Origin: Rhodospirillales bacterium
Lineage (GTDB): Bacteria; Pseudomonadota; Alphaproteobacteria; Reyranellales; Reyranellaceae
Assembly (NCBI GenBank): GCA_016699855.1
Contig: CP064988.1
Location: 2,446,501 to 2,510,500, forward strand
Direction of reading: 5' to 3'
Length of the DNA stretch: 64,000 bases
This document shows positions 16,501 through 23,921 of this stretch, piece by piece. A program made the position numbers and the translations under genes. Every line of letters begins with the position of its first letter. Position 1 is the first letter of the stretch. The notes under the pieces were generated by a model. It saw only the letters and a program-made list of their open reading frames with translations, was not told the origin of the DNA and ran no database searches.

Positions 16501-17232
16501 GCGCAGCCCCGAGAACCACACCGCCGTCACGTCCATGTTCAGGCCCATGCCGATGGCGTCGGTGGCGACGAGGTAGTCGACCTCGCCGGCCTGGAACATC
16601 GCCACCTGGGCGTTGCGCGTGCGCGGGCTGAGCGCGCCCATCACCACGGCGCAGCCGCCGCGCTGGCGCCGCACCAGCTCGGCCAGCGCGTAGACCTCGC
16701 TGGCCGAGAAGCCGACGATCGCCGAGCGCGCCGGCAGCCGCGTCACCTTCTTGGCGCCGGCGAAGCTCAGCGTCGAGAACCGCGGCCGCGCCACCACGTC
16801 GATGCCGGGGAACATGCTGCGCAGCAGCGGCCGCATCGTGTCGGCGCCCAGCAGCATGGTCTCGTCCAGCCCACGGGCGCGCAGCAGCCGGTCGGTGAAC
16901 AGATGTCCGCGCTCCGGATCGGCCGCCATCTGGATCTCGTCGACGGCGAGGAACCGCACGGGCCGCTCCAGCGGCATCGACTCGACGGTGCAGATCAGGA
17001 AATCGGGGTTGGGCGGCGAGATCTTCTCCTCGCCGGTGATCAGCGCCACCCGCCGCGCGCCGACCTGGCGCACCGCGCGGTCGTAGTTCTCGCGCGCCAG
17101 CAGGCGCAGCGGGAAGCCGATCATGCCCGAGCCGTGGCCGAGCATGCGCTCCATCGCGAGATGCGTCTTGCCGGTGTTGGTCGGACCGAGCACCGCCGTC
17201 AGGCGGCCGGGCGCGGCCGGGGAGGAGGTCAT
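13552..17232 (-). CDS. SUV3-like DExH RNA helicase with long low-complexity C-terminus
   Basis: An ATP-dependent superfamily 2 helicase of 1226 residues related to mitochondrial SUV3. The ATPase core has Walker A GPTNTGKT (16-23), DEIQ at 98-101 and the motif VI region QIAGRAGRH. A SUV3-type C-terminal region follows, then Ala/Pro/Glu-rich repeats and a Gly/Arg/Pro-rich tail of about 250 residues, a likely disordered RNA-binding end. The start at 17232 is chosen because SPAAPGRLTAVLGPTNTGKT begins the conserved part; no Shine-Dalgarno is visible, so initiation may be leaderless. It heads the helicase / S4 / fdxA / carD run. Confidence 0.92.
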   Translation of the reverse strand: MTSSPAAPGRLTAVLGPTNTGKTHLAMERMLGHGSGMIGFPLRLLARENYDRAVRQVGARRVALITGEEKISPPNPDFLICTVESMPLERPVRFLAVDEIQMAADPERGHLFTDRLLRARGLDETMLLGADTMRPLLRSMFPGIDVVARPRFSTLSFAGAKKVTRLPARSAIVGFSASEVYALAELVRRQRGGCAVVMGALSPRTRNAQVAMFQAGEVDYLVATDAIGMGLNMDVTAVWFSGLRKFDGRGQRPLRNEELAQIAGRAGRHMSDGSYGTPAEYPPVDQEQVEAIEGHRFDPVRFVQWRNHDLDFGSIKRLMDSLSVGPDRAGLQRARDADDVLALAALATRPEVSRAAVSVQRTRLLWDVCQVPDFRKTLSEEHTTLLTQLYGHLTSGDEKLPEDWVDSHVKRLERYDGDIDTLMGRIAHTRTWTYVSHRAGWLERAAHWQERARAIEDKLSDALHQRLTQRFVDRRTALLVRKLKEPEDLMTGVTETGEISVEGETLGRLEGFRFVPEAASSEGADQKTAATAAMRALRQEMPARLERFAACGDVEIGLDAQLRITWKGGAIARLLPGADALSPKVEPLSSDLLDGPGREIVRKRCADWLEASIKKSLPDLMQARAAELSGPARGLVFQLGEALGAMQRAPVEAQIAAMNDEDRKALARAGVRVGVYTVYIPTMLKPGAIRVRALLWAIARGRDAIPALPSEGRTSVALTPEMDRDFLASVGYLTLGDRAIRADMVERLAWMARTAVRNSREAHKAALDRKAAESAPAAAAPASGESAAAKPTAAAPVTSTDGSSKTPTGPSQTTDEVNEWMIAAAALGEAMDMADSEDLAAAKSANDDHPQDAPDTAAVAPESAPAPAEAAPPVAETAPAPAEAAPAETAPAPAETATPAAEAAPAPAEPALPPNVPVWNRPSRELAGAVPVAEIFSLAERRWITVEAPHQPAGGKGKGKGQGQGQQQQRVAAPPAPALPPGHFRAAPEMLSLVGCGEAEMAGVLRGLGYRVHQPPEDAPAGSFVTFSVKPRFVREREARQQDGGGRREGGRDGERQGDRRPPWRRERGPDDRPPRPSRDTTPGVDLATASGGEARARPTGDGKFANKFGNRRFEGPRRDGAPGGPPAGGAPRGDGPRGDGPPAAGERKFGGGGPGGERKFGGGGGPRGDRRGGPGGDFRGERRGNDRDRMGGPETRLVASTEKKGDNTADSPFAKLLELNLGRKK

Positions 17233-17388
17233 GGGGGAGGATCGCAGGTGCCGGGCAGGAAGGGCAAGAGCCGCGTGTCGACGATGACAATCAACCAAGG
17301 AGCGGCTTCGGGAGGCCAGCTCAAGCTAGCTCTCCCGCACTCGCAGCTTCTTGTCGCGCCGACTCAGCGCCGCCCAAGCGTTTCGCAC

Positions 17389-19134
17389 TCACTTGTCGGC
17401 GGCGGCGCCATAGTGTGAGACCGCAGAGGCGATTCGATCGAGAAGGGGGGAGAACTTTGTAAAGTTAATTGACGCTTCATTTGGGCGTACTATGTACTTA
17501 GAGAAATATTCTTTTCCATACTGGGTGGCCTTATCATAGTCTTTTTTTGTGGTGAATGTTTTGCCATTAAGTTTTTTCTGAAGGACAGTGTCATCAAATA
17601 GTTCTTCAATGTATGATTTATATGTCGTTGCTTTTTCCGGCGTCTTCACCAAGTACAAGTTGTGGCATATCCTGTAGAATAAATCTGCTGATGAATGGTC
17701 AATTGTAACTTTATAATTTTGCTTTATTGTTTTAAAGATCGGCGGCGCGCCATCATCATTGTCGATCAATACGATCACAGGCTGCAAAAGAGGTGCGAAG
17801 TTGTAATCCTTCAAGTTTTTGGAATAGTAGGCTATCAGATTTGCAAGGTGTCCCGACCCTCCATTGAGACCTAAAATTCCATTTGATGTCCTAGAGTACT
17901 TAAAGAATCGAATTTTCATTTCTGGCTTCTGATCGCTACCACCAATGAAGGTGGAGTGATGTGCCTTAAGCTGCCGAATAGCCGCGTGTAGATAAACATT
18001 ATCTGTTTTTCCTTCGCAAAGCACGAGCGGCTTGTCGAGATAGACAAAATGCTTGAAAAACAGGAACTTCTCATAGAGGCGCCGTGTCGCCGGAGGTCTA
18101 CTCTTACCGCTCGCGTTCTCCACGGTGCTGCGGGGGGAGTCTCGCCCAAATTTAACGTAGTCTATGTGAGCAAGCATTCCTTCGAGCGGAGCGATGTTCT
18201 TCAGCATTTCCGGTCCGCTAGGCTCTGCACCTTTGGACGGGTCGCCGCTTTTCACAATTGGCTTATGATATTCGCCCTTTGCAAAGACGCTATGGCACAT
18301 CGCGCGCACATTCTTATAGTAGCTCGCCTCTACATTTACATGCTTGTTTACAACCACTCCTGTTACCGATTGCCGTTTTGTGCGCGATTGTAGTCGCGTT
18401 TTTGCGTGATTGACCTTAAACCACGCATTTTCAATAGTCTTACTAAGAGTCGTCCCAGCAATCCACTTCTCCGGATTCTTCTCGTCTTGTACAGCCATGG
18501 CCGGCGGAAAATTCTTCTGATTGGTAGAGAATGTTATGTCGTCAGCATATCGCGAGTAGGAGCACTTTTGAGCTTTTGCTAGGCGTACTAGTCGAACATC
18601 CAGCAGATGCCCAATAAGATTCGAAATGACGGGCGAGCACGGGCTTCCTTGCGGAAGTTTATTCTCGAAACAGGCGATCTGTGCGACAACAGTGGCGACT
18701 TTTTCATTTAGAGAAAATGATTTGTCGGCAATAAAGAAGCCGCGAACACGCCCGAAGTTTATTGAGGGAAAAAATCCCTCTAAGTCAACGTTGAGAACGT
18801 ATCTCCTGCCATTGTGACCACGTGCGTTGGTTACGATTGAATGATGCTTCCGAAACCCATGCGAGAGCGAGGGGCGCTTTTTGCCATTGCTTTCAATTTC
18901 GAGCGTACATTCGTAGAGCAGATCGGCGAGACTCTTTTGCAGAGCCTTCAATCTGGGCTCGGGGGCCTGGATTTCGCGTATTCCGCCTGATTTTTTGGGA
19001 ATTTGAAACTTACTGTACTTCTTTTCCGCATCAAGCTTATACAATAAGTACGAAACTCGCGAAGGCTTGAACGATAGCAATATCGCAAGCTCTTTAAGTG
19101 ACTTCGCGTCCTTGAGTTTCTGAAGAACGGACAT
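17389..19134 (-). CDS. Retron reverse transcriptase fused to TOPRIM domain (Ec67-like)
   Basis: A 581-residue retron RT. Retron-specific marks are both present: NARGH (NAxxH) at 103-107 and VTG at 257-259. Catalytic residues are Asp117 in LNVDLEGFFPSI and YADD at 196-199; LPQGSPCSPVISN is also typical. After about residue 360 comes a TOPRIM fold: VLCEGKTD (Glu374) and VIVLIDNDDG (Asp458, Asp460). An RT-TOPRIM fusion of this length matches retron Ec67 (Eco2), a phage-defence system in which the TOPRIM part is the effector. Base composition is visibly poorer in GC than its neighbours, which implies horizontal transfer. A matching msr-msd RNA lies 21 bases upstream. Confidence 0.9.
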   Translation of the reverse strand: MSVLQKLKDAKSLKELAILLSFKPSRVSYLLYKLDAEKKYSKFQIPKKSGGIREIQAPEPRLKALQKSLADLLYECTLEIESNGKKRPSLSHGFRKHHSIVTNARGHNGRRYVLNVDLEGFFPSINFGRVRGFFIADKSFSLNEKVATVVAQIACFENKLPQGSPCSPVISNLIGHLLDVRLVRLAKAQKCSYSRYADDITFSTNQKNFPPAMAVQDEKNPEKWIAGTTLSKTIENAWFKVNHAKTRLQSRTKRQSVTGVVVNKHVNVEASYYKNVRAMCHSVFAKGEYHKPIVKSGDPSKGAEPSGPEMLKNIAPLEGMLAHIDYVKFGRDSPRSTVENASGKSRPPATRRLYEKFLFFKHFVYLDKPLVLCEGKTDNVYLHAAIRQLKAHHSTFIGGSDQKPEMKIRFFKYSRTSNGILGLNGGSGHLANLIAYYSKNLKDYNFAPLLQPVIVLIDNDDGAPPIFKTIKQNYKVTIDHSSADLFYRICHNLYLVKTPEKATTYKSYIEELFDDTVLQKKLNGKTFTTKKDYDKATQYGKEYFSKYIVRPNEASINFTKFSPLLDRIASAVSHYGAAADK

Positions 19135-19155
19135 TGAAATCGCCCAACCAATAGT

Positions 19156-19296
19156 GGGCTTGCAAGCACTCTTACGCGAAACCGCTAGGCTATCCGTTAC
19201 GTGACGCTATGCGCGCTTCGAGCATCCTGGGGAGCAATCCCCTCTGACGTTCGATCTTATGTCGCGAGACACGACAACAAATCTGCTTGCAAGCCC
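19156..19296 (-). ncRNA. Candidate retron msr-msd RNA
   Basis: Directly upstream of the RT on the same strand, 13-base inverted repeats occupy the expected a1 (19284-19296) and a2 (19156-19168) positions: GGGCTTGCAAGCA and TGCTTGCAAGCCC. Between them are short msr-like hairpins (TGTCG/CGACA at 19260-19276 and GGGG/CCCC at 19229-19242). A longer imperfect msd-like stem pairs 19213-19223 with 19174-19185. The RT ATG follows a2 by 21 bases. A candidate branching G lies in AAGCAGA at the a1 edge. Boundaries are inferred from the repeats only. Confidence 0.7.
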
Positions 19297-19301
19297 CCTC
19301 T

Positions 19302-19330
19302 ACGGTCGCACTAGCAATGTACTCAGTCAA
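19302..19330 (-). promoter_or_regulatory. Candidate promoter of the retron RNA
   Basis: A good -35 hexamer TTGACT (19325-19330, minus strand) lies 28 bases before a1, so transcription would begin close to the a1 repeat. The -10 position at 17-base spacing reads GACCGT, a weak match. Confidence 0.35.
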
Positions 19331-19459
19331 CCCTAAATGGATGACAATTGGTGTTTTCGCCTGACGCCTAGCGCGAAGTTTCGTGCCGCCTCTATCTCGT
19401 CTCGCTGAACGACACCACTAGAGCTGCGCCTACCAAATAGATGTGGCATTGCGAAACTG

Positions 19460-19846
19460 CTACCCCACCACCTTGATGTACGTGTCCTTCATCACGATCA
19501 GCCCGTGGCGGAAGGTGTAGAGGTCGCAGCCCAGCCATTCCTGCCGCTCGCCCGACGGCAGGGTTGCGGTGCGGTGCCACTCCGTCACGGCGCGGTCGCC
19601 GCAGACGAACTCCGAGGTGTGCCGCCACTGCACGTCGCTGACCGAGGCGAACAGCGGCTCGAAGTAGCTCCGGATCGCGGCGTGGCCCTTGTAGCTTTTG
19701 CCCCACACGTCCGGGCCGCGCGCGTTGCGGAATTCGCCGTCCGCGGCGAAGGCGCCGACGATGCCGTCGACGTCGTGCCGCGCGAACGCCGCCCCGATCT
19801 CGCGCAGCCGCTCCAGGGTGACGTGCGGAACCGTGCTGCCGTCCAT
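19460..19846 (-). CDS. SnoaL-like / NTF2-fold protein
   Basis: A 128-residue protein with the cone-shaped NTF2-like fold pattern: ERLREIGAAFARHDVDGIVGAFAADGEF, then KGHAAIRSYFEPLF, and late strands FVCGDRAVTEWH and YTFRHGLIVMKDTYIKVVG. Members are polyketide cyclases, isomerases or ligand-binding proteins; the substrate is unknown. The start at 19846 gives the usual family length. It lies just beyond the retron on the same strand. Confidence 0.82.
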   Translation of the reverse strand: MDGSTVPHVTLERLREIGAAFARHDVDGIVGAFAADGEFRNARGPDVWGKSYKGHAAIRSYFEPLFASVSDVQWRHTSEFVCGDRAVTEWHRTATLPSGERQEWLGCDLYTFRHGLIVMKDTYIKVVG

Positions 19847-19971
19847 GGCGGTGTCCTCCCGATGGGATCGTCGGCCGGGATCATAGACCCGCCGGGCGGC
19901 TGAGGTGAAGGTGGATGGGGGAGGCGGTTGGCGTCCACGATGGGTCATGCCACGGCCACGGCCTCCCTCCC

Positions 19972-20079
19972 GTCATCCCGAGCGGAGGCGCGCAGCGCCG
20001 TAGTCGAGGGATCTTGTCGCGGTCCAGCGGCGCGGAAAGATCCTGCGACGGCGCGCCTGCGGCGCTTGCCCGGGATGAC
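19972..20079. repeat. 108-base palindromic repeat, copy 1
   Basis: Outer arms GTCATCCCGAGC and GCCCGGGATGAC enclose inner pairing arms that include GGCGCGCAGCGCC. It is nearly identical over 108 bases to the copy at 20791-20898. It occupies the region that encodes the missing C-terminus of the DUF433 remnant. Confidence 0.85.
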
Positions 20080-20299
20080 GGTGGGGACGGTCGTGGTACC
20101 GGAGGCAGGCGCGGATCTGCGGGACGGTCAGGCCGTAGTCGCGGAACAGCTCCACCGGCGTGGCGCGCTGCCGCCACAGCTCGACCACCATGCGGACCGG
20201 AATCCGCGTGCCCCTGACGACGGGCGCGCCGCCCTGGACGGCCGGCGTCGCTGTGATGTGCGGCCGGAACCGCGGCGGGATGGACCGGACCGGGAAGGC
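19973..20299 (-). pseudogene. DUF433 (antitoxin-like) remnant ended by a repeat
   Basis: Reading from about 20270 down, the frame gives TATPAVQGGAPVVRGTRIPV, then MVVELWRQ and FRDYGLTVPQIRACLRYHD, the classic DUF433 pattern (GGxPVxRGTRIPV, LxDYxLT). After RYHDRPHR the protein runs into the 108-base palindromic repeat and becomes arginine-rich nonsense. No ATG or GTG start is present ahead of the conserved part; the frame only extends back into the end of the HigA-like gene. It is best read as a truncated, possibly inactive copy. Confidence 0.6.
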
Positions 20300-20613
20300 T
20301 ACGCCGCCACCAGCCGCTCGACCCGCCGCTCCAGCGTCTTGCCCAGCGCGTCGGTCGCGAGGTCGAGGTCGTAGGCCGCCTGGAGGTTCATCCAGAATTG
20401 CGGCGTCGTGCCCAGCGCGCGGCCCAGCCGCAGCGCGGTGTCGGCGGTGACGCCGCGGCGGCCGGCGCAGATCTCCCCGATCCGCGTCGCCGCCATCCCC
20501 GTGGCGCGCGCCAGCCGGTACTTGCTCAGCGCCAGCGGCCCGAGGAAATCGAGCGCCAGCACCTCGCCGGGGTGCGGCGGGGGAAGGCGTCGTCTGGTGG
20601 TGGTCGTCTTCAC
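20299..20613 (-). CDS. higA: HigA-like antitoxin, XRE/VapI family
   Basis: The frame gives LPPPHPGEVLALDFLGPL, KYRLARATGMAATRIGEIC, GRRGVTADTALRLGRALGT and PQFWMNLQAAYDLD, the standard HigA/VapI helix-turn-helix antitoxin. The GTG at 20613 is the likely start, giving about 104 residues; the longer open frame upstream translates a palindromic repeat and is not real. A HigB toxin gene normally lies just upstream, but that space holds repeats, so the antitoxin appears orphaned. A -10-like TACAAT occurs on the minus strand at 20649-20654. Confidence 0.82.
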   Translation of the reverse strand: MKTTTTRRRLPPPHPGEVLALDFLGPLALSKYRLARATGMAATRIGEICAGRRGVTADTALRLGRALGTTPQFWMNLQAAYDLDLATDALGKTLERRVERLVAA

Positions 20614-20662
20614 GAATGGCGTTCCGCGTGTCGTCTTGAGGGCGGTGGATTGTACAGCAAAT

Positions 20663-20736
20663 CTGTCATCCCGAGCGAAGCGAGGGATCCAGGTCATCCA
20701 CCGCGCCTAGGTCCCTCGCTTCGCTCGGGATGACAG
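20663..20736. repeat. Palindromic element (GTCATCCCGAGC family)
   Basis: Arms CTGTCATCCCGAGCGAAGCG and CGCTTCGCTCGGGATGACAG form a near-perfect long hairpin around GAGGGATCC...GTCCCT. It lies upstream of the HigA-like gene, and read-through of it explains the false N-terminal extension of that frame. Confidence 0.85.
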
Positions 20737-20790
20737 CAGTGGTCGTGGCTGGCGGCGGTGCGCCCGCCGCTCGTCCGCGATCTCTCAACC

Positions 20791-20898
20791 GTCATCCCGA
20801 GCGGAGGCGCGTAGCGCCGTAGTCGAGGGATCTTGTCGCGGTCGAGCGTCGCGGAAAGATCCCTCGACGGCGCGCCTGCGGCGCTTGCTCGGGATGAC
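20791..20898. repeat. 108-base palindromic repeat, copy 2
   Basis: Nearly identical to the element at 19972-20079, with a few base differences. The outer arms are GTCATCCCGAGC and GCTCGGGATGAC. The two copies flank the HigA/DUF433 remnants in the same orientation. Confidence 0.85.
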
Positions 20899-21053
20899 GG
20901 TGGGGCGGTCGGTGCGTCGGTCATCGACGACGTCGACGACATGTCGATGGCGCCGACGCGGCGGATCGGGACGCGAATACGACGCACGACGCCGGATATC
21001 GCCACGGCGCCATCGCCCTCATCTTCCCGGCCGCACCCACCGGAGCCGCCGCC

Positions 21054-22426
21054 ATGTCCCGACCCATCGCCCCGCTGATCGCCACCTCCGCCGGCGCGCA
21101 CGCCGCCGACCAGCTGGCGCTGGCGGCGTTGCCGCTGACCGCCGTGCTCGCGGGCGAGGGCGGGCCCGGCATGGTCGGCGCGCTGGTGGCGGCGCAGAGC
21201 GCGGCGTGGCTGGTGGCGACCCTGCCGGCCGGCGTGATCGTCGACCGCCAGCCGGCGCGGCGCGTGATCGTGGCGGCGCAGGCGCTGGCGGCGCTGGCGC
21301 TGGGCGCGGCGGCGATCGCGGCGTTCGCCGGCGCGCTGCCGGCGCTCGGCGTCGCGGTGTTCGTCACCGGCATCGGCGTGGTCGCGCTGACGCTGGCCGC
21401 CAACGCCGCCGCCCCGAGGCTGGTCGCGGCCGGCGATCTGCCGCGGCTCAACGCGCGGCTCGAGCTGGCCCGCGCCGTGGTCACCCTGGCCGCGCCCGCG
21501 ATCGCCGGCGCGCTCGCCGCGCACCTCTCCCCCGCCTGGGCCTACGTCCTCGCCCCCTCGCCGCCGCCCTGGCCGCCCTAGCCTGCGCCCTCGCCATCCG
21601 CGTGCCGACCTCTTCTCCCTCGCGCGGCGCATCGACGCCGCCGTCATCTTCCCCCTCTCCCCGCGAAGGCGGGGAGAGGGTCGGGGTGAGGGGCTTCGCA
21701 CGCGACAGCGCGCCCGCCCGCGACAGCGCACCGAACGCCGGCGCAACTGGCTTCACGCACGAGGTCGCAGCGACCAAGCCCTCCCCCCTCCTCGCCATCC
21801 GCGAAGGCGCCGCGTTCGTGCTCGCGCAACCTCTCCTGCGCGGCATCGCGCTGTGCGCGCTGTTCTGGAACTTCGCGTTCTTCGGATTCATGGCGCTCTA
21901 CGTGCCGCTGGCGCTGCGCCATCTCGCGCTCGATCCCGCGACCGCCGGCGTGGTGCAATCCGCCTACGGCGCCGGCCTGATCGCGGGCGCGCTGACGGCG
22001 GCGGCGGCGTTGCGCGCGGCGGCGCCGCGCTGGACGCTGCTGGGCGGACCCGGCCTGTCGGTGGTGGCCGCGGCGCTGCTGCTGGTGGCGCCGCCCGGCG
22101 ACGCGGGCGCGCTGTGCGCCGGCGCGGCGTGGTTCCTGATCGGCTTCGGCCCGATGCTGTGGCTGGTGTGCCAGACCACGATCCGCCAGCTCGTGACGCC
22201 GCCCGACCTGCTGGGCCGCGTCAGCGCCACCATCCAGATGGCGATCTACGGCATCCGCCCGCTCGGCGCGGCGGCGGCCGGCGCGGTCGCCGCGCTGGCC
22301 GGCTACGAGGCCGCGCTGGCCCTGGTCGCCGCCAGCTTCGCCGCCTCCACCGCCGTCATCGCCCTCACCCCGCCGCTCTCCGGCCTCCGCGCCCTGCCGC
22401 CGCGGGTGGAGGCGGTGGCGGCTTAG
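21054..22426 (+). pseudogene. MFS transporter, frameshifted
   Basis: A major facilitator permease that probably exported a small molecule. The N-terminal half (MSRPIAPLIATSAGAHAADQ, six hydrophobic segments) runs to LSPAWAYVLA near 21553, where it goes out of frame and stops at 21581. The second half continues one frame over with LAAALAALACALAIRVP and six more segments to 22426. One extra base in the run of five Cs at about 21553-21557 would restore a single protein of about 457 residues. Between the halves the central loop contains a palindromic repeat (21653-21680) translated in frame. Confidence 0.8.
21653..21680. repeat. CCCTCTCCCC palindrome inside the MFS gene
   Basis: A perfect 12-base stem (CCCTCTCCCCGC / GCGGGGAGAGGG) with loop GAAG. 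Related hairpins occur at 35965-35996 and 38086-38114. This copy lies within coding sequence, in the loop between the two MFS halves. Confidence 0.8.
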
Positions 22427-22468
22427 GAGCGGCGAGATCACGGGGCACGACGCGCGATCACGCCCTCG

Positions 22469-22535
22469 TGTCATCCCGAGCGGAGCGAGGGATCCAGGGG
22501 CGGCACGTGGATCCCTCGCTCCGCTCGGGATGACA
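22469..22535. repeat. Palindromic element (GTCATCCCGAGC family)
   Basis: Arms TGTCATCCCGAGCGGAGCGA and TCGCTCCGCTCGGGATGACA enclose GGGATCC...GGATCCC. It is preceded by GCGCGATCACGCC, a leader also found before the copies at 22808 and 22894. Confidence 0.85.
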
Positions 22536-22564
22536 GATACCGGCGCATTCCCACATACTGCCCC

Positions 22565-22780
22565 ATGGCCCGCACCAAGCAGACATCCTCCGACAGCGCG
22601 CCACGGCGAAACGCCGGACTGCGGCGGGTCACGCTATGGGTGCCGGACACGCGCTCGGCGTCGTTCGCCGCGGAGTGCCGGCGGCAGTCGCTTCTGCTCC
22701 ACGACGATCCGGCCGAGACGGAGATCCTGCGCTGGATCGAATCGGTCGAGGATAACGAGGGCGACGCGCGGTCGCGCTGA
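22565..22780 (+). CDS. MazE-family antitoxin (DUF3018), apparently orphan
   Basis: A 71-residue protein with the DUF3018/MazE-like pattern: a basic N-terminus, then LRRVTLWVPDTRSASFAAECRRQSLLL and ETEILRWIESVE. These antitoxins normally precede a MazF/PemK toxin gene. Here the downstream 290 bases contain only palindromic repeats, so the toxin is missing or elsewhere. The start at 22565 follows the repeat directly and no strong ribosome site is visible. Confidence 0.78.
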   Translation: MARTKQTSSDSAPRRNAGLRRVTLWVPDTRSASFAAECRRQSLLLHDDPAETEILRWIESVEDNEGDARSR

Positions 22781-22807
22781 ACGAACCAACGCGCGATCAC
22801 GCCCCAC

Positions 22808-22838
22808 CTGTCATTCCGAGCGTAGCGAGGGATCTTTC
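22808..22838. repeat. Half copy of the GTCATCCCGAGC element
   Basis: Only the left arm is present: CTGTCATTCCGAGCGTAGCG followed by AGGGATCTTTC. The right arm is missing. The leader GCGCGATCACGCC precedes it. Confidence 0.7.
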
Positions 22839-22893
22839 ATCGGGCGCGTCGATACCGCCGTGTCCACCGGCGCACGGCGCGCGATCACGCCTG

Positions 22894-22962
22894 CTGTCAT
22901 CCCGAGCATCGCGAGGGATCCAGGCGAGAACCCTGGATCCCTCGCGATACTTGGGATGACAG
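22894..22962. repeat. Palindromic element (GTCATCCCGAGC family)
   Basis: Arms CTGTCATCCCGAGCATCGCG and CGCGATACTTGGGATGACAG enclose AGGGATCCAGG...CCTGGATCCCT, a nearly perfect hairpin of about 30 paired bases. The leader GCGCGATCACGCC precedes it. Confidence 0.85.
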
Positions 22963-23068
22963 AGGAGTCGGCGCGACCGCCCGTGCGACGCCATCTCCGG
23001 CATGCGGTGGATCAACGCGTCGCCCGTCTCCGGGTGTACGGTGCCCGGTCACCGACCCGGAGGATCCG

Positions 23069-23770
23069 ATGCCACGTCTGCGCCTGCATCCCGAAACCCA
23101 TCTCGTGGCGCGTATCGGCTGGCTGCGGGCGGCGATCCTCGGCGCCAACGACGGCATCGTCTCGACCGCCAGCCTGATCGTCGGCGTCGCCGCCGCGCAC
23201 GCCTCGCGCGCCGACATCCTCCTGGTCGGCGTCGCGGGACTCGTGGCCGGCGCGATGTCGATGGCGGCGGGCGAGTACGTGTCGGTCAGCTCGCAATCCG
23301 ACACCGAGCGCGCCGACCTCGCGCGCGAGTCGCTGGAGCTGGCGACCGAGGTCGAGCGCGAGCGCGAGGAGCTGGCCGGCATCTACGTCGGCCGCGGCGT
23401 GTCGCCCGATCTCGCGCGACAGGTCGCCGAGCAGCTCATGGCCAAGGACGCGCTGGGCGCGCACGCGCGCGACGAGCTGGGCATCTCCGAGATCACGACC
23501 GCGCGTCCGGTGCAGGCCGCGCTGACCTCGGCCGCGACCTTCGCGGTCGGCGCGGCGCTGCCGCTGCTGGCGGTCGTGGTGTCGCCGGCCGGCGTCCTCG
23601 CGCCGGTGGTGTCGGCGGCGTCGCTGGTATTCCTCGCGGCGCTGGGCGCGCTGGGCGCGCGGGCCGGCGGCGCGGGAGTCGCGCGCGCCACCGTCCGCGT
23701 CACCTTCTGGGGCGCGCTGGCGATGGCGCTGACCGCCGGCGTCGGCGCGGTGTTCGGCACGGCGGTGTGA
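23069..23770 (+). CDS. VIT1/CCC1-family transporter
   Basis: A membrane protein of 233 residues from the VIT family, which moves iron or manganese. Characteristic segments are LRAAILGANDGIVSTASLIVGVAAA at the first membrane helix and GAMSMAAGEYVSVSSQSD after the second. A cytoplasmic region rich in Glu follows (TEVEREREELAGIY), then three C-terminal membrane helices. The Glu-rich helices form the metal-binding domain in plant VIT1. The gene stands alone between repeats and a glycosyltransferase gene. Confidence 0.92.
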   Translation: MPRLRLHPETHLVARIGWLRAAILGANDGIVSTASLIVGVAAAHASRADILLVGVAGLVAGAMSMAAGEYVSVSSQSDTERADLARESLELATEVEREREELAGIYVGRGVSPDLARQVAEQLMAKDALGAHARDELGISEITTARPVQAALTSAATFAVGAALPLLAVVVSPAGVLAPVVSAASLVFLAALGALGARAGGAGVARATVRVTFWGALAMALTAGVGAVFGTAV

Positions 23771-23921
23771 CGCGGCGCGACGGCGACGCGCGCGGCGCGA
23801 CGGGCGGGCGCGCAGCGCGGTGGACGCGCGTGACGCGGCGGGCGCGCGTGGCGCGCCGAGGGCTTGTCGCGGAGTCGCGGCGCGGCGATGATGCGCGCCA
23901 CCGCATCACGTGAAAGCCCGC

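Noticed and set aside
14284..17418. Very long plus-strand open frame opposite the helicase
   Set aside because: Arg/His/Gly-rich translation typical of the antisense of a GC-rich gene; the minus-strand helicase has clear motifs.
17233..19460. Attachment sites or flanking direct repeats around the retron
   Set aside because: I compared both edges by eye and saw no convincing repeat, tRNA gene or integrase.
20614..20697. N-terminal extension of the HigA-like antitoxin (MTWIPRFARDD...)
   Set aside because: This peptide is a translation of the palindromic repeat and begins outside the conserved protein.
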